Part shown: piece after piece, positions 51,691 through 58,639 of the stretch
Layout: each line of letters opens with the position of its first letter
Position numbering within the stretch: position 1 is the first letter of the stretch
NCBI GenBank assembly: GCA_050012375.1
Contig: JBEKHH010000004.1
Coordinates: 89,825 to 153,824 of the forward strand
Direction of reading: 5' to 3'
Source: PALSA-1353 sp050012375
GTDB taxonomy: Bacteria; Planctomycetota; Phycisphaerae; Tepidisphaerales; Tepidisphaeraceae
DNA: 64,000 nucleotides
Notes under the pieces: model-generated
Seen by the model: the letters and a program-made list of their open reading frames with translations, nothing else
Database searches by the model: none
What the model was told of the DNA's origin: nothing
Made by a program: the position numbers and the translations under genes

Positions 51691-51800
51691 TTTTGCGGTC
51701 AATTCCCCCCCTTTGCGAAGAATTGAACACCAGCAGCGCCGAGGCAGTATTATCGACCCATAACCGAAAGTCGTGGATGGTTGGCGACTGAATAATGAAT

Positions 51801-51966
51801 GGAACCGGGACGTGATGAATGGAACCGGGACGGATGAATGGAACCGGGATGAATGGAACCGGGACGTGAGCGCTTTACTGGGCGATGGAAAGTGCTCACG
51901 TCCCGGTTCCATCTCACCGTCCCGGTTCTATCTCACCGTCCCGGTTCCATCTCACGTCCCGGTTCC
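51801..51966. repeat. Four-plus-four inverted array of GGAACCGGGACG units
   Basis: GGAACCGGGA occurs at 51801, 51821, 51840 and 51855 on the plus strand. Its complement TCCCGGTTCC occurs at 51901, 51920 (one mismatch), 51939 and 51957. A near-palindromic centre (GTGAGCGCTTT...AAAGTGCTCAC) joins the two sets. The array ends 41 bp before the YdeI-like start. Confidence 0.9.
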
Positions 51967-52007
51967 ATCTCTCGATTTATAATGGAGCCCAGGAGGGCCG
52001 GCCCGAC

Positions 52008-52568
52008 ATGCCGACAAAACTCATAACCTTGGATATTCGCAACCGCCAACAATGGCGAACCTGGCTGAAAAAGCATCACGCATCTAGTCCGGGTGTTTGG
52101 CTCGCGTTTCACAAAGATCACACGGGAGTGGCGTCAATCCCCTATGAAGACTCCGTTCGTGAAGCGCTGTGCTTCGGATGGATTGATAGCCTCATCAAAC
52201 GCCTTGATGACGACCGATACGCCCGCAAGTTCACGCCGCGACGGCCTACCAGCAAGTGGTCGGACCTCAATCGAAAACGCTGGATGGAACTCAAGGCGGC
52301 CGGCCTTCTTACCGCGCCGGGGCTGGCAGCCGCGCCAACCGCTAGCACATACGCGCCGCGTCCTGCAATCTCCGACCTGCCGGCCTACATCACCAAAGCC
52401 TTGAAGGCCAATCCCAAGGCCTGGAATTTCTTTCAGCAGTTGGCGCCCACTTACCGACGCCACTTTGTGGGGTGGATTCATTCCGCCATCCGACCGGAGA
52501 CACGGGAGAAACGCCTTCGCGAATCGCTCGCTTTACTTGCCTCCGGAAGAAAGCTGGGTATGAAGTAA
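52008..52568 (+). CDS. YdeI/OmpD-associated family protein
   Basis: 186 residues from an ATG with AGGAGGG 11 bases before. WRTWLKKHHASSPGVWLAFHKDHTGVASIPYEDSVREALCFGWIDSLIKRLDDDRYARKFTPRR is the conserved YdeI N-terminal region, and WSDLNRKRWMELKAAGLLTAPGLA follows the family. The C-terminus has a DUF1905/OmdA-like helical pair. Cytoplasmic. Function is not established for the family (a resistance role for polymyxin has been reported for one member). The repeat array lies just upstream. Confidence 0.88.
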   Translation: MPTKLITLDIRNRQQWRTWLKKHHASSPGVWLAFHKDHTGVASIPYEDSVREALCFGWIDSLIKRLDDDRYARKFTPRRPTSKWSDLNRKRWMELKAAGLLTAPGLAAAPTASTYAPRPAISDLPAYITKALKANPKAWNFFQQLAPTYRRHFVGWIHSAIRPETREKRLRESLALLASGRKLGMK

Positions 52569-52598
52569 GGAAGCAGCACAATTCGCCTTTCATTCGGC

Positions 52599-52811
52599 TC
52601 ACTCCGGCTCCTTGAGTGAGAACAGGTCCTCTATGCGGCATTTGAACATGCGGGCCAGCCGGAAGGCCAAGCCCAACGATGGAGTATAGCGCCCGGACTC
52701 GATGGCGATAATCGTCTGACGGCTCACGCCCACATGTTTGGCCACTTCCTCCTGCGTGATCTCTCCATGCTCAAACCGTTGCCGGCGAAGGTTGTTCGTG
52801 ACGTCAGCCAT
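52599..52811 (-). CDS. Cro/C1-type HTH regulator
   Basis: 70 residues from the ATG at 52811, which has GGAGG six bases before. NLRRQRFEHGEITQEEVAKHVGVSRQTIIAIESGRYTPSLGLAFRLARMF is the compact YozG/YdaS-like HTH_3 domain. It overlaps the membrane-protein gene by 8 bp. These short regulators are usually cotranscribed with a DUF2178-type membrane protein and probably repress the operator at 53229-53267. Confidence 0.92.
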   Translation of the reverse strand: MADVTNNLRRQRFEHGEITQEEVAKHVGVSRQTIIAIESGRYTPSLGLAFRLARMFKCRIEDLFSLKEPE

Positions 52812-53214
52812 GATCATCCTCCAAGCGACCGCCGTACATCACCAGAACGGTAATGGCATACCCAAGGAAAAAGGCAAATCCGCCGGCCCCGGTGATCAGC
52901 GGCAAGACATGAACGGAAACCTGTTGGCTGCCCCGAAGTTGGTACACGATCCCCCAAATGCCCATGCACCCAAGGATGAAAACCCCGTAGGAGATCATGC
53001 CCGCCGCTAAGGCCGCTCGACGTGCGATGGTTCGATCGCGCTCATCCAAGGTGTCTTTCCTGTAAAACAACGGCCCAAGGCCACTGAATCCGAAAAGGCC
53101 AAAGGCGCTTATCGCCGGATACCGCCCCACCACTGGCCACAGCGCTCCAAAGGCCGCAACCGATACCGCCGCCAAAGCCACCGTTAACCAAGCCTGCTTT
53201 TGCTGAGAATTCAT
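52804..53214 (-). CDS. Small membrane protein, DUF2178-like
   Basis: 136 residues with four predicted membrane helices. FYRKDTLDERDRTIARRAALAAG between helices 2 and 3 is the motif (DERDxxIxxKA-like) of DUF2178/YrhC-type proteins that pair with small HTH regulators. Function unknown. GGGAGG precedes the ATG on the minus strand. First gene of a two-gene operon. Confidence 0.8.
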   Translation of the reverse strand: MNSQQKQAWLTVALAAVSVAAFGALWPVVGRYPAISAFGLFGFSGLGPLFYRKDTLDERDRTIARRAALAAGMISYGVFILGCMGIWGIVYQLRGSQQVSVHVLPLITGAGGFAFFLGYAITVLVMYGGRLEDDHG

Positions 53215-53228
53215 TTGTGCCTCCCAAG

Positions 53229-53267
53229 GTAAAGTATGCCTTACTTTTATTGTAATGTATACTTTAC
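53229..53267 (-). promoter_or_regulatory. Two operator-like GTAA-N8-TTAC palindromes
   Basis: 53229-53244 (GTAAAGTATGCCTTAC) and 53252-53267 (GTAATGTATACTTTAC) share GTAA-N8-TTAC ends and are 23 bp apart. The second covers the promoter spacer and -10. Probable binding sites of the downstream HTH protein. Confidence 0.65.
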
Positions 53268-53277
53268 ATTATGTCAA
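53249..53277 (-). promoter_or_regulatory. Sigma70-like promoter for membrane protein/HTH operon
   Basis: Minus strand TTGACA (53272-53277), 17-bp spacer, TACAAT (53249-53254). An excellent consensus match, 35 bp upstream of the start codon. Confidence 0.8.
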
Positions 53278-53953
53278 GTTAAATTGACCTATATCATCAG
53301 AAGAACGGTCGCTTTACACAGCCTTTCAGCCTCATTTGCCGCAGGTCAGCCAGAAGCAAAGCTATGGTGACCGGATTGGGGACATTCGGAATTCCAACTC
53401 CATTTCGACGTGACAAGATTTGAACGCCAAACTCGCGCCTAAAACACCATCGATTCCCTTGCAATCAAATCCCTCCGCCGCTTTCTCAGCGGAAAATGAC
53501 TCGCTGCGCAGTTGCATTCGATGAAGGCGGGTCGGTCCCAAAAAATCCCAGATTTTTCCCTTGCAAAGCGAATCAATGTTAGGTATTAGTTTGGGATAAC
53601 GGGGCAGCACTGTGTTGTCCCTGCGCCCACGGTCCGGCTTACTTCGCCTGCTTCCATGAAATGCCAAATCACCATGCTAAGCCCATGCTCCACGACCCGC
53701 ACTCCTTCTACTCTCAACTTTCTCCTGTTCCACCCTCTCGCGAAGCGCCCACCCCCCTCCCCCCCTAAATGGGATATTTTGAGATAGGGTGTGACATTTG
53801 CCCGACTCCAGTCCGGGACCGCCTGGTTCTGTCCCAAGTTTTTCAAGTGGTTTTTGTTTCGCCTCGCCGGTGCCTTGAACCCGTTTCCTGCTGACAAATG
53901 ACCCCCGATGTAATCGGGACCTTCGGCAGGGACAAATGACGAATGACCAACCT
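53278..53953. other. Gene-poor region with orphan promoter-like element
   Basis: About 676 bp. A promoter-like element is at 53561-53589. From about 53800 to 53950 there are repeat-like strings (GACAAATGACGAATGACC, CCGATGTAATCGGGACC) of the sort found dispersed in planctomycete genomes. Short reading frames on the minus strand have no homology signal. No gene called. Confidence 0.4.
53561..53589 (+). promoter_or_regulatory. Orphan promoter-like element related to 3811-3838
   Basis: TTGCAA (53561-53566), 17-bp spacer, TATTAG (53584-53589). The upstream CCAGATTTTTCCCTT and the TGTTAGGTATTA block match the element before the gene at 3874. No open reading frame follows, so it could drive a noncoding RNA. 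Confidence 0.4.
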
Positions 53954-55126
53954 TCAATCGAACTCAAACGAATCGCGGGCGATCACCAGCGGGCGGTTCT
54001 GGCCGATGTTCAGCAGGAATCCGGCGGCGATGTAGCTGGCGACCAAACTGCTGCCGCCGTAGCTGACGAACGGAAGCGTCACGCCGGTCACGGGAAACAG
54101 GCGCATGACCACGCTGAGATTCAGGATCGCCTGTGCGGCCAGGAGCGCGACGATGCCGACGGCGACGAGGCGGCCGAACGGCTCGCGCGTGGCGGAGGCG
54201 ATTTCGATGCCGGCGATGAACAGGACGATGTAGGCGGCCAGCACGGCGATGGAGCCGACCAGGCCGAATTGCTCGCCGATGATGGCAAAGATCATGTCGT
54301 TCTGGGCCTCGGGGACGCCGTGGCCGACGGGGATTTCGCCGGGGCCTTTGCCGGTCGGGCCGCCCGAACCCATCGCCGTCAGGGCGCGCAGTTGCTGGTA
54401 ACCGGCCTGGCGGAGGGTCTTGGGATCGTGGCTCAGCAGGCCGGCGACGCGGGCCCGCTGGTATTTCTGAACGATCGACGGCAGGTGTTTGAACAGGGGA
54501 ATGTTCTCATCGCCGCTGAACCACAGCAGCGGGAGCAGCACGGCGCCGAGGGCGACGATGGCCAGAAGATGTTTCACCTTCGCCCCGGCTACGAACAGAA
54601 GCGTGAAGAGGGTTGGGACGAACAGGGCGGCCACGCCGAGGTCGGGTTGTTTGAGGATCAGGACGGCGGGCAGGAGGGTCAACAGGAACGGCGTAAGCAG
54701 GCCGCGCACCGTGCGATAGTTGTCCCGAAAGCGGAGATAACGGGCCAGGACCAGGATGTAGGAGATTTTCATCAGTTCGGAAGGCTCGAAGCTGACGCCG
54801 CCGGGGAAGGCGATCCAGCAGCAGGCGCCTTTGATGGCGCGAACACCGGGGAGGCGGTTGTCGGCGAAGCTGCCCAGGAGGGTGTATCCGATGAGGATCA
54901 GGCTGAGGAAATAGAGCGCCCAGGCGTATCGGCCGAGGATCAGATAGTTAACCGTTTGCAGGAGGAACAAGATGCCGACCGCGACGGCGAGAAAGACGAG
55001 TTGCTTGGTTCCATCGGCGGGTGAATCGACCCAGATGCTCATCACGCCGAGGACGGAGAGGACGGCGACGGCGGCCAATACGGGCCAGTTGGTGGCGATG
55101 GCGAGCTGTTGCCAGAGGCGGTTCAT
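53954..55126 (-). CDS. rodA: RodA-like peptidoglycan glycosyltransferase
   Basis: 390 residues from the ATG at 55126. SEDS family, about ten membrane helices. GVRAIKGACCWIAFPGGVSFEPSELMKI and LKQPDLGVAALFVPTLFTLLF are the conserved loops; VPEAQNDMIFAIIGEQFGLVGSI and GVTLPFVSYGGSSLVASYIAAGFLLNI are diagnostic. It polymerises lipid II for elongation with PBP2. It sits apart from PBP2, behind a plus-strand methyltransferase and two other genes. FtsW is the alternative, but the mre/PBP2 context favours RodA. Confidence 0.88.
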   Translation of the reverse strand: MNRLWQQLAIATNWPVLAAVAVLSVLGVMSIWVDSPADGTKQLVFLAVAVGILFLLQTVNYLILGRYAWALYFLSLILIGYTLLGSFADNRLPGVRAIKGACCWIAFPGGVSFEPSELMKISYILVLARYLRFRDNYRTVRGLLTPFLLTLLPAVLILKQPDLGVAALFVPTLFTLLFVAGAKVKHLLAIVALGAVLLPLLWFSGDENIPLFKHLPSIVQKYQRARVAGLLSHDPKTLRQAGYQQLRALTAMGSGGPTGKGPGEIPVGHGVPEAQNDMIFAIIGEQFGLVGSIAVLAAYIVLFIAGIEIASATREPFGRLVAVGIVALLAAQAILNLSVVMRLFPVTGVTLPFVSYGGSSLVASYIAAGFLLNIGQNRPLVIARDSFEFD

Positions 55127-55275
55127 CGACGGCACAAGATACCCGCGAGGGCGCGAAGATCGCCAAGGCGGAGGCGAAGTTTTTTGGGTTGAAAGGAGGA
55201 GTGCGCCCCTGGCGGATGTCGAGCTTACAAGCGGAGGCACGGTTCGTTAGTCTATTGGGTACACCGAAAGGGAAC

Positions 55276-56022
55276 ATGTCCGGTTCACTTTGGCGTCGGC
55301 AACCCGGCAGTTATCGCGGATTGGTCATGCGCTGCGCGCCGGGCACGCACGAGGCGGCGATGGCGATGCTGAGGGATTTGGGCACAAAAGAGCTGCCGGT
55401 TCTCGATCTGGCGTCGGGGTCGGGCGCGATGCTGGCGCGGCTCCGCGACGGCGGCTTCACGGATATTACGGCCGTTGAATTGGACGTGAAGAAATTCGCG
55501 GTGCCCGAGCTTACGCCGCTCGCCATCGATTTGAACTCCGATTTCGCGAAGGCGCTCGGGCGGCGATTTTCGCTGGTGACCGCCATTGAAATCATCGAGC
55601 ATCTGGATTCTCCCCGGCATTTTCTGTCGCAAGTGCGCGAGTTGTTGGACGAGGACGGCCTGTTGCTTCTGACGACGCCCAACATCGCGGAGTGGATGGG
55701 GCGAATTCGGTTTTTACTCACCGGGACGCTGCGTTATTTCGACGATGTGCAATACCAGTACAATCACCACGTTTCGCCGCTGCCGGAGGCACAGCTGCGG
55801 CACCTGCTGTCCGAAGTCGGGCTGGGCATCGTCGCGGCCAAGACCGTCGGCAGCTTTTTCGGTCCATTAAAGATGGCCTGCCTGTTTCCGCTGTGGCTTC
55901 CGTTCCGTCTTTTTGCCGGCCCATCGGTGATGGGTGATGTGAATCTTTATGTTCTTCGCCGGGTTGCGCCGCAATCTTGGCGCGCCGGTGATTGGACCGC
56001 CGACACCGGAGAGACGGGCTGA
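55276..56022 (+). CDS. Class I SAM-dependent methyltransferase
   Basis: 248 residues from the ATG at 55276. VLDLASGSGAMLARLRDGGFTDITAVELD is the SAM-binding motif I plus the acidic end of strand 2; FSLVTAIEIIEHLDSPRHFL is motif II; EDGLLLLTTPN closes the core. Substrate unknown; the type (UbiG/Methyltransf_23) often acts on small molecules or sugars. Divergent from rodA and convergent with the GT-C gene, with 12 bp between stops. Confidence 0.88.
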   Translation: MSGSLWRRQPGSYRGLVMRCAPGTHEAAMAMLRDLGTKELPVLDLASGSGAMLARLRDGGFTDITAVELDVKKFAVPELTPLAIDLNSDFAKALGRRFSLVTAIEIIEHLDSPRHFLSQVRELLDEDGLLLLTTPNIAEWMGRIRFLLTGTLRYFDDVQYQYNHHVSPLPEAQLRHLLSEVGLGIVAAKTVGSFFGPLKMACLFPLWLPFRLFAGPSVMGDVNLYVLRRVAPQSWRAGDWTADTGETG

Positions 56023-56034
56023 TTGGGGTGTCGC

Positions 56035-57801
56035 TCAATTGGTTGGAAGCGCCAACTCATCGGGCGCGGGCACGTCATCCGGCTCGTTTGGCCGCGGCGG
56101 GCCTGTCAGATCATATACGTCAATCGAATAGCCGATGCGCGCGATCGGCTGACGCTGGGAAAGCCAGGAGAGGCGTCCGTTGATCAGGCGATCGCTTTTG
56201 CTCATAAAGAGGATTTTGCCGTGCGGCGAGGCGTCGAGGGATTTGGGGTCGAGGCCGAGTTTTTCGACCAGCGGCTTGTTGCGAAGGCCGTTGAGTCGGA
56301 TGGCATACGGCCTGCCGTGGAGGTTGGCGCGAATCCAGTCCGCGAGGCGATACACATCCTGGTTCCAATCGAGATTGGTGTCCAGCGCGAAGCGGTCGCC
56401 GTTGGCCGGTCCGCCGACGGCGAGGTTGAAATAGCTCAGGTAGTCGGGATGAACGGCGGCGGTTTCAATCGCGCTACAGAGAATCAGGCCGGCCAGAAGC
56501 ACGATCCAGCGGGGACGGGCCAATTGCCCGGCGACGAACAGGTAGAGAAACGGGATGGCCGGCAGGATGTATCGGATTCCGATGTCGAGCTTGGCGGCCA
56601 TGGCGGCGCCGAAAAGAACGGCGAATGGAATCAGAATGGCGCGCGTCGGCCACTGGCGCCATTGCCGGCGAAAGACGCAAAGACAGATCGCGATCGACAA
56701 TGCGGCCAGGAATCCCAGCGGACTTTTCAGTGCCAGGACTTCGGGAAAATAGTACCACCATCCGGTCGAGCTGACCTGGCCGTTGAGGTAGGCGGCATGT
56801 CCGTAGCGATTGTGGGCGGCCAGGCGGGCGAGGCCGAGAAAGAAGCTGGGCATGGGAATCGGGGTATCGCGCACCCATCGTGGAACGCGCTGCCATTGCT
56901 GTCGCATCGCCTGTGCCGCGGCGTTGTCGGTAGCCGGATGCGCCACGGCGGTAAGGCCGGCCTGATCGCTGAGCGGGCCGATGTTGAACAAATACGTGGC
57001 CCATAAAGTCACCAAGGCGATGGCCGCGATCGCGGGCAATTGAACCAGCAGCTTGCGCCACGGCGATATTCGCGCCAGGGCGAGCAGGAGGATCACCGGG
57101 ATCACCAGCAGGCAGGAGAATTTGGTCGCTGCCGCCAATCCGATTGCCACGGCGGCGATGGCCGCGCGGCGCCAGGTCGGTTGAGCGAGCCATCGCAAAC
57201 CGTGGTAGGTGGCGGCCAGGGTCCCAGCGCATGAGGCCATGTCATTGCCAACCCAAAAGCCGTAACCGAGGAGGGTGGGATCGACGCTGAAGAAGACGAC
57301 GGCGAGCGTCGCGGCGGGCTCGCCGAGCAGCATTCGTCCCAACAGAAATACATACAAGAGCGCGATGGCGGGAAACAGGAGCATCGCCAGACGAGCGTGA
57401 ATGAGGAGCGTGGAATAGGGTTTGGGGCTGTGATATAGGACTTGCGTTCCGAGGGCGTATCCGAGGTCTTCGGTGCCGATGGTGGTTTGTCCGCGGCATT
57501 GGGGAAGGCGTGCGCCATCGAGCCAGAGTGGAATCGCGGCGACGAGCCGCGCCAGCGGCGGGTGCGAGCCTGGGGCGACGAGCTTCTTCGCCTCGATCAA
57601 CGAGACGGCCGCCCCGATGTGGGAGGATTCATCAATCGTCGGGCTGAATACGCCGACGGAGAGGGCGAGCCGGGCGAGCATGACGGCCGCGGCGGTCAGG
57701 GCCAGCCACCCAAAGCGCCGCGAGATTGGTCGGGAATCCTCGGTCAAGCGGAAGGGCGAAGTATAACATCGATGGGCGGAATCCGACGGGCTCGGGGGCA
57801 T
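56035..57801 (-). CDS. GT-C membrane glycosyltransferase (dolichyl-P-mannose type)
   Basis: 588 residues, about ten membrane helices. FSPTIDESSHIGAAVSLIEAKKLVAPGSHPPLARLVAAIPLWL is the first external loop with a D-E pair and SHPPL, as in PMT_2/ArnT-like enzymes. FFSVDPTLLGYGFWVGNDMA is a family motif. A soluble C-terminal part ends the protein. The donor is probably a polyprenyl-phosphate sugar. Gap to the DUF3592-like gene is 3 bp, so it is part of the mre operon. Confidence 0.8.
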   Translation of the reverse strand: MPPSPSDSAHRCYTSPFRLTEDSRPISRRFGWLALTAAAVMLARLALSVGVFSPTIDESSHIGAAVSLIEAKKLVAPGSHPPLARLVAAIPLWLDGARLPQCRGQTTIGTEDLGYALGTQVLYHSPKPYSTLLIHARLAMLLFPAIALLYVFLLGRMLLGEPAATLAVVFFSVDPTLLGYGFWVGNDMASCAGTLAATYHGLRWLAQPTWRRAAIAAVAIGLAAATKFSCLLVIPVILLLALARISPWRKLLVQLPAIAAIALVTLWATYLFNIGPLSDQAGLTAVAHPATDNAAAQAMRQQWQRVPRWVRDTPIPMPSFFLGLARLAAHNRYGHAAYLNGQVSSTGWWYYFPEVLALKSPLGFLAALSIAICLCVFRRQWRQWPTRAILIPFAVLFGAAMAAKLDIGIRYILPAIPFLYLFVAGQLARPRWIVLLAGLILCSAIETAAVHPDYLSYFNLAVGGPANGDRFALDTNLDWNQDVYRLADWIRANLHGRPYAIRLNGLRNKPLVEKLGLDPKSLDASPHGKILFMSKSDRLINGRLSWLSQRQPIARIGYSIDVYDLTGPPRPNEPDDVPAPDELALPTN

Positions 57802-57804
57802 CTT

Positions 57805-58632
57805 TCACTCGTACGCGATCGCAACGATGGCGAACTTGGGCTTCCCGGTGCGGTGAATGAGCCAGAGGACTTCACCGGTCTGCGGCCTGGGAAACCTGGT
57901 GGGAAGATAGACGGTTACGATAGTTGGATCGCGTCCGGTTGCCGAGACGCAACGGAGGGTATGTGAAAGCGGCGCCAGCGCGGAGTGGCGGGTATCGACG
58001 ACGGAGAAAAGCACGGCCTCGGCGTCTCGCCAGATGGCGAGCAGCCGTCGCCTCAGCATCAGGGCGGCAGCCAGGGTAATGAGGGCGGCGGGAATGACGA
58101 CGGCGCCGGCGATGATCCGCTGTTCCAGCGGTTCGGGCCGGTGGCGATCGGTCCAAACGGTCGGATCATTCGGATCGACGCGCAACACGGCGCTCTGCCC
58201 GTCGGTCACATATTCGTTTGAGGAGAGTATGCCGTAGGCATTGATGGTTTGGCCTTGCCAATCGAACTTCAAGGTGCAAGGCAATCCCGGGGGGTATTTG
58301 GCGCCGACGCGCGCCTCGCCGTTGACCTCAATGACGGTGGCGGTGACGATCGCGCCGGTGGCGATGAGCCGCTGTTCGCTGCGGAAAGCCAGAAGTTGCT
58401 GGGTAAAGAACCATGCGCCGATGGCGACCAGGGCAAGGGTGGCAAGGAGCCAGGAGCGGACAACGGGTTCGGTCCAGCTTCTGCGGTTGACGGCGGACGA
58501 GATGGGACGGGGCGGCGGCGGTGGCGCGGGAGGCGCTGTCACCGAGACGGCGCGGACCGGCGCCGAGCCGCCGGCATATGGAATCGTCGGCGGCCGACGG
58601 GATGGATCAGGCTTGGACGGAGGCTGGGCCAA
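57805..58632 (-). CDS. DUF3592-like membrane protein
   Basis: 275 residues. A Pro-rich cytoplasmic N-terminus precedes a helix (SWLLATLALVAIGAWFFTQQLLAF), an external domain (GAIVTATVIEVNGEARVG...; AVLRVDPNDPTVW, the DUF3592 pattern), a second helix (IIAGAVVIPAALITLAAALML) and a C-terminal beta domain. Function unknown. Located 7 bp after PBP2, so it may assist cell-wall synthesis. Confidence 0.65.
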   Translation of the reverse strand: MAQPPSKPDPSRRPPTIPYAGGSAPVRAVSVTAPPAPPPPPRPISSAVNRRSWTEPVVRSWLLATLALVAIGAWFFTQQLLAFRSEQRLIATGAIVTATVIEVNGEARVGAKYPPGLPCTLKFDWQGQTINAYGILSSNEYVTDGQSAVLRVDPNDPTVWTDRHRPEPLEQRIIAGAVVIPAALITLAAALMLRRRLLAIWRDAEAVLFSVVDTRHSALAPLSHTLRCVSATGRDPTIVTVYLPTRFPRPQTGEVLWLIHRTGKPKFAIVAIAYE

Positions 58633-58639
58633 GGGCTCC

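Noticed and set aside
53586..53967. Two overlapping minus-strand frames in the gap before rodA
   Set aside because: No ribosome site or domain pattern, and the start lies in dispersed-repeat-like sequence.
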